From: Ophiosphaerella korrae
Lineage: Eukaryota; Ascomycota; Dothideomycetes; Pleosporales; Phaeosphaeriaceae
Assembly (NCBI GenBank): GCA_028456385.1
Contig: JALNQF010000063.1
Span: 1 to 64,000, forward strand
Length of the DNA: 64,000 nt
Direction of reading: 5' to 3'
Positions 1 through 9,545 of the stretch are shown in pieces (positions within the stretch are counted from its first letter, which is position 1; every line of letters starts with the position of its first letter). The notes beneath the pieces are model-generated. The model did no database searches. It was not told where the DNA came from and saw only the letters and a list, made by a program, of their open reading frames with translations. A program made the translations under genes and the position numbers.

Positions 1-251
1 GCTGCGCACGCGCCAAACCTAGCTTGGCATTGCCATCTCAACCGAGGCAAATCCATAGTCAGTTGACATGCCGACACGAATATATGAGATGACTCCGGCA
101 ACAACCCCACTTAGCTTAGTTATTTTCTGCTACAGTTTCTGCTACAAACTAACTGATTCATGATTCCGCATCTTTGTTAGAATACCTTCTCTTATTTCGA
201 TTGTCGAAGCATTGAAACACTACCCCGTATCCTGAGGACGCCCCTATCGTC

Positions 252-1055
252 ATGGCACCCCAAGTCACAGCGTGGGAAGACTTGGCCTTCCTCCATGAGG
301 AATTTGATGAGGAAACTGGTGAATTCCGATACACAACCTTCGCGGTTGTCGACGAAGATGACACTGCTTACTTCGGCAAATCGAATCATCCTAAACACGA
401 TATCACTTTTGAGCAACTGACATCTGCGCTCGCTCCTATCTCCGATGATGACCTTTTTCCAGAATGGACGCCCTCTGATGTGAAACTCACCAAGGCTTTA
501 GACACACTCCCACCCAACACCTACGTCAAACGCCCAACCCTGCTTCTATACGATGTATTCCAAGAGTATAAGGCCCTCAACCTAATCCCTAAAAGCTTAC
601 TCGAGGAGGCCAAGGCCATGGAGATGCTCTCCCAGCACTCACACCCCAACATCATCCACTATCACGGCTGCCGCGTTCGCCGTGGCCGCATTGCCGGCCT
701 AGTCCTCGACCGCCACCCCAACACGCTGACCGACTACCTTAAGAACAATGTCGGGTTCGTGGATAAGGGTCCTTTCATGCAGGCCCTCGAGTCAGCCATT
801 CGCCACTTGCATTCTCTCGGCTGGGCTCACAACGACCTTAATCCAAGCAACGTCCTAGTCGACAAAGCAGGCATGCCGGTCCTGATCGACTTCGGGTCCG
901 CGCGCGAGATCGGCACCAAACTGGGAACCAGCCGGGGGACCAAGGGGTGGATCGACGGAGAGATAAAGGATTATAGCACGTCGGACTACCGCCATGACCT
1001 ATCCGCTCTGGAGAAGATACGCACCTGGTTGGACACCCCGACATTTGACGATTAG
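252..1055 (+). CDS. Protein-kinase-like protein with altered catalytic motifs
   Basis: This is a 267-residue single-exon ORF from an ATG at 252. The C-terminal half looks like a fungal Ser/Thr kinase fold: a segment around residues 130-150 (HPNIIHYHGC), a catalytic loop reading HNDLNPSN (about residues 195-202) and a DFGSA magnesium-loop motif (about 214-218). The usual HRDLKPxN has become HND with Asn in place of the catalytic-loop Lys. I see no glycine-rich loop and no clear VAIK lysine, so the N-lobe is degenerate or divergent. After DFG there is no APE motif and the protein stops about 50 residues later, so it is shorter than a full kinase domain (about 260 residues). Similar short DLNPxN proteins are common in ascomycetes. 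It may be a pseudokinase or a divergent active kinase; the substrate is unknown. Confidence 0.75.
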   Translation: MAPQVTAWEDLAFLHEEFDEETGEFRYTTFAVVDEDDTAYFGKSNHPKHDITFEQLTSALAPISDDDLFPEWTPSDVKLTKALDTLPPNTYVKRPTLLLYDVFQEYKALNLIPKSLLEEAKAMEMLSQHSHPNIIHYHGCRVRRGRIAGLVLDRHPNTLTDYLKNNVGFVDKGPFMQALESAIRHLHSLGWAHNDLNPSNVLVDKAGMPVLIDFGSAREIGTKLGTSRGTKGWIDGEIKDYSTSDYRHDLSALEKIRTWLDTPTFDD

Positions 1056-2168
1056 GAACGTCAAATGCAGCACCTTTCTGCCGCCAGCGAGATCGGCCGA
1101 GGTTGGGGACTTGTGGGAGAAGCGGACAAGGAAAAAGCGCTGCTATCAAAAGGTGATGACACGAAGTCTGACAGTTAAGGATGGCAAGAAGTGCTTCGCA
1201 GAGCGGTTAAAATTAGTCCTTCAATACATATATCTAGAACGCCTAAGTGGTTTCTCTGTCCCGAGCGGTTTCGTCGTCTTAAGTGATTTCGTTCTAAGAA
1301 GTTTAATAATAAGACTAATGTGAGAAGCTGTGAAACGTTGCGTTCAGCCTGGCCAACTAGTATCTCGGCTTCCCTAGTCACTCAGGCTCAAGGCAGGCCC
1401 CGTCAGTCGCATAGACGGTCGGCGCATTGCACTATTGACCATGAAGCTTGCGCGAGCCATCCTGCTGAAGAGCAACAGTGGGGATTGGTTCTGAATGCCC
1501 AGCCGTCGCAGTTATTCCAGCATGTATGGATCCCCGCCTCCTAGTTCTACCTCCAAATTCAGTGGCCTCATCATCATCCGATCCCAGCTCTCCGTTAGCA
1601 TGCCTCCCCGGCGGCTCGAGGTCCTCTTCAGGTGCGTGGATGTTGCAGCGTACGTATCGCGCGGGCTCTCAACCCACAAACTGTCAACCCATAATTAGAA
1701 CGGCGATGACACTAGTCCGTAAGCCGCTAAGGCCTAGCTACTCAAACCACTCTTGGTGCGGTTCCTAAAGCGCTAATAAGCGCAGGTGCAGGGTACGAAG
1801 TCAGTCAACAGGGACTAGAAAACGGACACCAGACATGGTCAAAAACTGGGAACAGAAACGAGTTATTTGTACCCTAGACAATAGGCGTTGAGTTCGCGCA
1901 GCTTGTTGATCTATGGTTATTTCATCTACTGTAGCTTCCTTTGCGGTTGCTGTATCGTGACTAGTTGGCCTGTTGCTGCGTTTACGGGGTTCAGGCAAGC
2001 CTCGCAAGTGGTGTGTTGACAGGGGTAGTTACCAATCTAGGCTAGATTAATGTGGAAGAAGAAGTCTACGGTACAACGCAGGAGCAAGCATTTCAACAAT
2101 TGGTAAAGTAGTCATGCTTGAGAGAAATACGCATTAAAGTAGTACCAATAGAAACCCTGATCTGATTC
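1056..2168. other. Intergenic, no gene recognised
   Basis: Only short ORFs without recognisable domains occur here on either strand. The stretch lies downstream of the kinase-like gene and downstream of the minus-strand GRF gene, so it is a convergent 3' region. I see no repeat or RNA gene. Confidence 0.5.
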
Positions 2169-2649
2169 CTAGTCCTTATCTTTAACTTCAGGTCGTCTCC
2201 ATTTCCTTGCTTCACCATCATCCGCAGGTTGCTTGCTAATCAGCCACTCTGGCCCGGCAAACCCCAAATACGCTCTACACAATCTTGCCACAGCCTCATG
2301 CTCCTCCCAGAGAAGGAAGCCGCACTGCTTGTTTCTGTGTTGTGGGCATCGTAGAACTAAGGGTAACGAGTTATATTATATTCAAAGGTCGCGGGGAGCA
2401 TAACTTACATTTCTTATTTCTATTTGGCCCGATCTTATTTACGATGTACTGCGTGGCTGGAAGGTCACAGTTACAGTACCACTTTCCTTCGTGGAAACGT
2501 CCGAGCTTTGAGTATAGCAGTAATTTTGGCGATCCACCGAGCACTAGACCGTATTTTCGAAGGTAATAGGATAGAAGAAGCGAGGAAAGGAAAGGTCGTT
2601 TTCTTGTAAAAGCAAGCCGGACGGGTCTGTTGCAGAAGTTTGGGCACAT
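2169..2649 (-). CDS. Small GRF zinc-finger protein, two exons
   Basis: The proposed exons on the minus strand are 2649-2409 and 2356-2169, with a 52-nt intron (2408-2357, donor GTAAGT, acceptor TTAG). The product is 142 residues. Splicing joins the halves of a GRF-type zinc finger: WYCNCDLPA (about residues 57-65), GPNRNKK (about 74-80), then FLRCP (81-85) and QCGFLLW (91-97). This follows the family pattern of an N-terminal CxC, a basic middle, then two Cys and an aromatic/hydrophobic end. GRF fingers bind nucleic acid and occur in DNA repair and topoisomerase-associated proteins and in many small fungal proteins of unknown role. The frame is continuous only if the intron is removed, which supports the model. 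The first 45 residues look poorly conserved, so the true start may lie elsewhere. Confidence 0.7.
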
Positions 2650-5222
2650 AATGTACAGTGGTGGTTCAGCTGTAGCTTAAATGCTGGAATTACAGCCAAG
2701 TTAAGAGAGTAGAAGTATGGAATTGTAAACGCTAAATATTGGATTCTTAACATGACACTGTTCTTTGTCGGGTCTTATATTGTCCCAGCGAATTCGGTAA
2801 CGGGGCTAATCTTCTGGAAATATGTAGCAGGGCACTTTTTAAGAGCTGTGCTCGCAGCCAACAAAGCAGCTATGGTACTACTAGGCTGAAACAGCACAAC
2901 TACATTGCTTGTGAGACCCCAGTGCGAACAAATGGATGATTTGTTGTCAGGCACCAGGGCTCTGTTCGATTCCTATAAGTGAAGCCCGATCCCGATCGTT
3001 CAATGGCTAGGCGCAAATGTTGAGCTTGTTTCCCAAAAGCAGGGGAAACACACGGTGCTGGTCTACAGCCAGCAAGAATCGAATCATACTCAGCCACGCT
3101 GCAGAGCAGTCGAGGATTAAGACGTAGTACTGACTTGTGGGCTTCTGCTAGCTTGCCTTAGCGCCACGCTAAGAACTTATGAAAATCCCTAAGCATCATA
3201 GGGTGCTATTTATTCTTTTTAAAGTGGATCGCTATTACACATATGCTATAAGCTGTAGAGCTGTTGATGAGCAGTGGAGCCTTGTAACCTCGCGACCACT
3301 ACCAAGAAGGGGAAGATGCAAGCGATTGAGTAGCGTACGCCACCACACATGTGAGCTTCGTAAGTATGTGGCACTATCTCGTACTATGAAATTGTTTTTC
3401 TGCTAGTAGTACCGGTACTTGCACAGAACAACCACGTCATTGTTAGCCATGACCGAAGTCTGCAATTACCGTGCTATTACGGCACATGGGATCCTCCCGG
3501 AGATTTGGTTCTAAATAGGCCTTGATATGTTGAATCCAGGCCATGGGTGAGTCAGTGAATTGTGTTGTCGGCAACGGTCAAAATTTGGAAGAATATCGGC
3601 CGCGATAATTAGCTGCGTGTCAAGTGTTCGCGGATCACAGATCCTGGGGGTCCATGGGGTTTAGCCGCAGCTGTAACTATCTGATCTTGAACCGGCTATT
3701 ATCTACCTAGTCGGTAATGAGCGCAAGAGTCTGCTGGTACCTAGCCACTCTACATGTAGCACAGTAAAGACCACCCGAGGCTTCGAAGAGTTGGCCGCAG
3801 GCAAAACTCGATTGCGATTGACACCCATGCATTGGCAATATGAACACCAGCGATAATGTATTTCGAGATATGAACTGTTTGATTTCAGACCTCATTGAAT
3901 CCAAAGAAAATGTCTAAATAGTTAGCGAGAGTCCGCGAAATAAGATCCTGACCTTAGCTTAAAGGAGAGGTCGTCGTCAATTATGATTCCGGGAGGGTTT
4001 TACAGAAGAACCAATACCTGCTGATAAGGGCTGCTTCCTACATCAACAGCCTACCCACACTGCCATTTGATTAATTCTCACCAGTCTAACTCAATAGCTC
4101 CTGGTTTGGCTCTGAAATTCCAACATAGTTGCCGCAATGCCGACCCGTACAGGGTGAAAAGTGCTGCCTTCTCGAAAAAGGAAGCGATAAGCTCGATATT
4201 CTAGTGAAGGGTGCAGTGAGTTTTCGAAACGCTTATCTTTATACTTGCTGTGCCGTCAACAGACGTGAAAAAGTGGCACCAGAACTAAAGATGATGTTTT
4301 GGTATGTATTAGGACACCTGCAGTCTTTCGTCTTCAGTAAGACTCATCCAACCAATTTTATAAATGATGCTTTAAGCAAGAAGTCGATATGGTGTGAGTT
4401 CTATTTCATGATGGCACTCTCAATGGTGCTCCGCGTGCGGCGTAGCTACTTCGTCAACGTTGGTGGAGCGTGCTTTGTACCAATCCCAACACAATGCATT
4501 CCTTTGTCAATCATTAGGGCAAAAATCATTCTTAATAGTATCTCCCCTCAAAATTGTGTTTATGGTGGTCAAGGTTTCGCAAAGTGGAAGATGCAACCGT
4601 CTAATAAGTGCAGCCTTGGAAGGATTGCGAGGTTGCACTAACAGTAATTTTACTCCGTAGAAGCAGGTAACGCATGATTTCGTCGATAAATACTGTTCCA
4701 CTCAGATAACCAGCGATCGTTGATCGTTTTTCATTATTTTGGCTGTTTGACGTAGCGGAGTAATACTGTATTTTGATAAGTGGAGATCAACAAACCCTAA
4801 AGTGCATATAATAAAACACCCTAAAAGTCTCCGTTGATTGCTATTACGCGATTTTTAAAAGATTGGGCAGTATTTTGAATAAATAACAATGCAGCTATGC
4901 AGCTATGCAGTGCCTGGCTAGAGGCGCTGCCAAAAGACCCGATTGTATGGTGTAATTATGTTATAACCTGAGACAAGGCATACCCACAGGATTTGCGGCA
5001 AATGCGACATATTACTGCATCCAGTGTAATCCATCCAAGTGATTTCGTTAGGATAACCAATACTCAGGCTATACGCACTGTATAAATTATCCTTTCCAGG
5101 AAGATGGAATATGGAGGTATTGGAGAAAAAATTAGAGAACTGTTACAATAAAGGCAGTTTATTTATGATTAATTCTAGGGTTCTATTCAATTCATCCAGT
5201 ATTCTCGATACCTTCCCCCTAT
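2650..5222. other. Long intergenic region, no gene recognised
   Basis: About 2.6 kb with only short ORFs. The longest (4129-4641, plus) encodes 170 residues with no domain I recognise and could be a chance ORF. Composition is mixed and I see no terminal repeats. The last few hundred bases should hold the promoter of the gene at 5223. Confidence 0.45.
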
Positions 5223-6221
5223 ATGCGTCCACTTAAGTCATTGCCTGGGAGCGAGATTAGCAATAGGGATGTCGGACAACCTCGATTGCACAACTTAATC
5301 GATCGAGATGATGACCCAGTATCAAAAACGACACCAACTGTGCCGAGACCTACGTGTACACTAAACATCGCTGGAAACGATGAAGAAGACGAGAAAGAAC
5401 AAAGCAAAGAAGAGGAAGATAAGAAGAAAAAAGAAGAAGAAGAGAAGAAGGAAGTAGGAGAGGCTGAAAAGAAGAAGGCAGAAGATGCAGAAAAGCAGAA
5501 GCTGGAGGAACAAGGGAAGAAAGAGGAAGCAGAAAAAAAGAAAGCAGAAGAAGACAAGAAAGACGAACGGAAACGGCGCGTGCTAATATGTGTTATGCTC
5601 ACCTCACTTAGTATGGGTATGTGGATTCTATGTTATGATATCAAATCTTGTTTATCTTATATTTCTGAATTTCGCATAAATCATGTTATGTATACAGATC
5701 TTGGGGGAGCGGGAAAGAACACCAAATTCCCTTATGCAACTCACTTCTCTAGTCAGGATTATGCCGACAGTGAGGACAATCTAGCCCACTGGCCACCAGA
5801 CATGAAGGATATCCCAACTATAGATGTCAACCTAGACGAATATGTGAACTCATTCCTGAAAAAGGTGGATGATGTGAAATGGATTCATCAAATCTCAACA
5901 GGAACCTGGATACCCTTTGGACCATCGAGGAAACGTAGCCTTCAATATTCTACACCACTGCTTTCTGAATCCACTGAGGTTATTCCCAGGAAAGATGAGA
6001 TAGGAGTTGCAGCCTACCATGAAAAAAGATTTGTCAAAGCGCTATTCACTGCACTAGGAAGATTTCTGGCGCGAGCTGCAAGTTGGCTTGCCCACGATTT
6101 GAACAAGCTTTCTCAACTGAAGGAACAAGGCGGTTTAGGTATTGCAGAGAAGGGGAAGGGTCCAGATTTTGCGAAACAGTGTGTAGTGTCCATCTTGAAA
6201 CAAATATCGAAAAAATACTGA
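5223..6221 (+). CDS. Hypothetical protein with long Glu/Lys-rich coiled coil
   Basis: The ORF encodes 332 residues from ATG 5223. A canonical GTATGT...TACAG intron at 5617-5697 (81 nt, a multiple of three) lies inside it, so removing it keeps the frame and gives 305 residues. Residues about 52-120 are almost entirely Glu, Lys, Asp and Ala and should form a charged coiled coil. The C-terminal 180 residues are of normal composition and look like a real conserved domain (for example a STGTWIPFGP segment), but I do not recognise the family. With the intron removed, a DLGGAGKN segment follows a short hydrophobic stretch; it resembles a P-loop but lacks the expected Thr/Ser. Another protein-like stretch at about 6290-6470, in another frame, could be a further exon. 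Confidence 0.55.
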   Translation: MRPLKSLPGSEISNRDVGQPRLHNLIDRDDDPVSKTTPTVPRPTCTLNIAGNDEEDEKEQSKEEEDKKKKEEEEKKEVGEAEKKKAEDAEKQKLEEQGKKEEAEKKKAEEDKKDERKRRVLICVMLTSLSMGMWILCYDIKSCLSYISEFRINHVMYTDLGGAGKNTKFPYATHFSSQDYADSEDNLAHWPPDMKDIPTIDVNLDEYVNSFLKKVDDVKWIHQISTGTWIPFGPSRKRSLQYSTPLLSESTEVIPRKDEIGVAAYHEKRFVKALFTALGRFLARAASWLAHDLNKLSQLKEQGGLGIAEKGKGPDFAKQCVVSILKQISKKY

Positions 6222-7164
6222 CCTCACACAACCATATGTAGAAATTCAGCTGCTGAAAATATAGTCAAGAAAGATAACTGGAAGCGATGTATGAAAGGAG
6301 AACAACCTCGGAAATAGACATAGCGACATCTCTGTATACTGGGAAAACCCGTACGAGGAGGTACGCTTGGACCAGAAGACGAGATGCGTTGGAATGGGGA
6401 TCAGCTTTTTGCGTGGATCGGTACTCAATCACGTCTTCGGGGCTGTAAACATATGTCAACCAAATCTTTGTGCGTCATCCTGCTAAGTTTATGTAATAAT
6501 GGCTTGAAACATATTCACTGGCCCAAGTCAAGCAACCGAGCTTTTGCTGTACCACCAATGCCTATGTAGGTAAGGAGTTAGCAAGGAGCAGTATGCCTTG
6601 ACGGCCGAGAAATTTCATAACGGGGAAGTTTCGCATCTATTCGAATTTAGGCCAACTCTAAATCCTTTAGTCCCATTGAAACATCTGGCTAAGTGTTTAG
6701 CGAGAATGATGGTCTGATTCAAGAGTATTGAAATAATTGGTTAGATCATGTGCTCATATTGATAAACTAGTTTTATTGCGGTAAATCTATTTTGCGTATG
6801 AGAATTGGTGAAACTCTGCAAATTTGGTGTATCGGAAGTATTCCCGAGGTCGGCTAGGCAGCACCTAAGACATACCTAGCCACACTAATGAAAGCTGATT
6901 CCTTAGCTCACCGCTGCGCGATTCACCTTGAGAGTCGAGTTCGATTACGACATTCGTGGGGCATACAGTGAGCAATCGTTACTTTCATATGCTTGCGACA
7001 GCCGAAATTGAGGCAAACTTGCACCTACCCAGGTAGGCCTTGTCACTCGATTGGTGACTTGTACAATGATCCTGGAGTCTTTAGCCTCGCCACGACTATT
7101 GCGTACTGCTCGACTTCAAGAGTAACCCACAGATTGCGTGTGTCTTATCTTCGTCTACCGTGCG
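6222..7164. other. Intergenic; possible unassigned 3' exon
   Basis: From about 6290 to 6470 the plus strand encodes a protein-like stretch (for example DISVYWENPYEEVRL) not assigned to any gene. It could be a last exon of the gene at 5223 or a decayed fragment. The rest appears to be non-coding sequence upstream of the HET gene. Confidence 0.35.
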
Positions 7165-8928
7165 ATGGATCATCACTCAGACCACCTTTCCACGCATTGC
7201 TATAAGCCCCTCAACAACCGACATGTCCGACTCCTCAAACTTCTCGGATCCCCTACCATTCAGGCATACGACCTCATTGAGGTATCGCTAGATACCGCAC
7301 CACCTTACGAAACGCTCTCTTATGTGTGGGGTGAACAGAGCAAGTCGCAAGGTTTTTATTTTAAATCTTCAGGGACTATGATTCTCATTACTCCAAAGCT
7401 CGGCGAGATCTTGGCGGATTTTCGTAATCATTGCCACACAGGATATCTATGGGTTGATCAAGTATGCATCAATCAAACTGACATTATCGAATGCAACCAA
7501 CAAGTGGCAATCATGGGAGAGATTTATAGCAAAGCACAGCGCGTCTTAATTTCATTGGGAAACCGGGATCCCAGCTTGCAACTGATGGCTGAGCAGCTCT
7601 CTTCGATACTGCATGCTCAATCTGAGGATGATACTGAAACCCCTCAAAAGTGTCAGCAGTCGCTTGTACGAGGCCTCCTAGCCCTCCCATGGTTCAGTAG
7701 GGCTTGGGTCATACAGGAAGCTATATTACCAGCGGTAGCCAATGTGTTCCTAGGCTCTGTGGCATTTGAAATTAATATTCTCTGGGCCTGGGTCGCGGAA
7801 GTCAGAAATATTGAAGACCGAAACGAGTCAGCTCTCAATACAAATCCCATAAGGCAACTGCCAGCATACCTTATCCTGAGTGAAATAATGCGACTAAGGC
7901 AGAACCAACGAAACTGCCGTCGGCGCAAACCTGCGGAAGCGTGCTTCTATCACTCACTTTCTGTCTTCGCTCCGCGCTGTCGAACTTCCAAGCTTCAGGA
8001 TATGATATTTGCCTTTCTAGGACTTATAGAAGATCATCGCATATTGATAACACCAGATTACAATATGGCCTTGAATGAAATACCTGTCATGGCAACGAGA
8101 TCAATACTTGACGGGACCGGTAGCCTAGATTTGTTCGGAGTTTTGCACCGAAAAGGCGGAGATGATAGTGTGTGGTCCGAGTTGCCCTCGTGGGTGCCAG
8201 ATTGGTCGAGACGACTAGAATCAGAAGCATTGATCTTTCCTGGAAGCCCGACATACTTTAACGCCTCCACTGAATTTAAACACAAAAAACTGTCGGAATC
8301 TCAGTTCAAATGGTCTTTTATATCCGTCGTGGGGAAGGTAATCGACGAAGTAGTCTTCCAAGTCCCTTTTACTCAGGGCTTAGCAGCACCAACAACAAGT
8401 CGTCATGGATGGGATGTACACTCATTTCTAGATATTTCTCGCATTCGCAATTCTTTACAAAGTTTTTGGCCCTCAGGGTACCCACCACCAGATGAAGAAC
8501 GCATTTTGAGAACAATATTGGCTGATGGATCATTTACTTTCGACAGAAAGGAACGAGCAAGGTGCAGTAACGGCCTAACAAAAGATCATATTCAGGATTT
8601 GTTAGAAGTCTACCATTCCCTAGGTTCTATGACCATTGATCATGGATCGAAATGGAGGGAGAGAGCTACATCACTCCGCGACCACGCTCGCATAGCCTGG
8701 GGCCGAACGCTTATTGTTGGACGTCATTACAAATTTGGGCTAGCTCATGAATCAGTTTTCAACGGGGACTTGATCTGTATCCTGCATGGCTCCAAAGTAC
8801 CAACCATTTTACGTCCTATGAAGGATGGGTGTTATCGTCTCATAGGCCAGTGCTATTTTGAGGATGTCATGCGTGGCGAAGCTGTGAAATGGGATGAATC
8901 AGATGCGGATGGTTTCATCTTAGCATAA
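7165..8928 (+). CDS. HET-domain protein
   Basis: The ORF encodes 587 residues from ATG 7165. The frame stays open to a GTG at 7138, but the ATG is the sensible start. The N-terminal third is a clear HET domain: YETLSYVWG at about residues 48-56, then GYLWVDQVCINQ near residue 95, and a segment ending with IYSKAQRVLISLG. This is the usual order of the HET blocks. HET domains have a TIR-like fold in fungal allorecognition (family knowledge) and trigger heterokaryon incompatibility or cell death when activated. The C-terminal 400 residues contain SWVPDWS, typical of the tail in fungal HET proteins. No intron is needed. It lies 617 bp upstream of, and on the same strand as, the Hsp70-kinase fusion gene. 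Confidence 0.93.
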   Translation: MDHHSDHLSTHCYKPLNNRHVRLLKLLGSPTIQAYDLIEVSLDTAPPYETLSYVWGEQSKSQGFYFKSSGTMILITPKLGEILADFRNHCHTGYLWVDQVCINQTDIIECNQQVAIMGEIYSKAQRVLISLGNRDPSLQLMAEQLSSILHAQSEDDTETPQKCQQSLVRGLLALPWFSRAWVIQEAILPAVANVFLGSVAFEINILWAWVAEVRNIEDRNESALNTNPIRQLPAYLILSEIMRLRQNQRNCRRRKPAEACFYHSLSVFAPRCRTSKLQDMIFAFLGLIEDHRILITPDYNMALNEIPVMATRSILDGTGSLDLFGVLHRKGGDDSVWSELPSWVPDWSRRLESEALIFPGSPTYFNASTEFKHKKLSESQFKWSFISVVGKVIDEVVFQVPFTQGLAAPTTSRHGWDVHSFLDISRIRNSLQSFWPSGYPPPDEERILRTILADGSFTFDRKERARCSNGLTKDHIQDLLEVYHSLGSMTIDHGSKWRERATSLRDHARIAWGRTLIVGRHYKFGLAHESVFNGDLICILHGSKVPTILRPMKDGCYRLIGQCYFEDVMRGEAVKWDESDADGFILA

Positions 8929-9545
8929 GCTCTGTATCTCTTGCAATCAGTCTACACATACGCATTTACAGTGCATCAATATGGGTAGTCGAGTTCCTGC
9001 ATCCCTAAACTTGGAGGTACGGACTACCACTTCTTGACAAGGCTATAAGCTCAACACGAGTCGAGAATACTCCACTGCGACAAGTAAATTATCAAGCTGT
9101 AAAATAAATTCTGGAACTGTATGATATGCCGGGTGTTGCGTGAAAAAGAATGCCAGAAACCTTGTCCTCCAGGCTGACGGTGCCCCTCATGTGTGGCCGG
9201 AGCAGCTGCATAAGCGAACCGGCGACCCATACTTCAACTCCGCCCCTCCCTTCAGCCTTCACTTTGAGATGCATTAAGCACACTCACTGCATCCGCTCTT
9301 TGGGTGATCTCAGCCCTAGCTATCGGATTCACCCATGCTTCCGATTCAGGTAGAGCTTACATATATCGCGCTTTACATACCCATTTGTTCATTGTTACGG
9401 AATCACTGTTGCCTTCCGACTCGCTATACACACAGCCTAGCCCAACAGCTTCTGTATTCCAAAAGATCATTGCCATCCGTTTTTCGAAAATTTCGAATTA
9501 ATAAAGATTTCGCAAAAATCCGTGGACACTTTAATTCCGACTAAA
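8929..9545. other. Intergenic, probable promoter of the Hsp70-kinase gene
   Basis: 617 bp between two plus-strand genes. I see no ORF of note and no obvious repeat. I did not find a clear heat-shock element array of repeated nGAAn units. Confidence 0.4.

Noticed and set aside
2940..3000. GTTCGATTCC box resembling a tRNA B-box
   Set aside because: No matching A-box or cloverleaf stems could be drawn around it.
4129..4641. 170-codon ORF in the 2.65-5.2 kb gap
   Set aside because: No domain, signal peptide or splice-supported extension; composition looks like chance.
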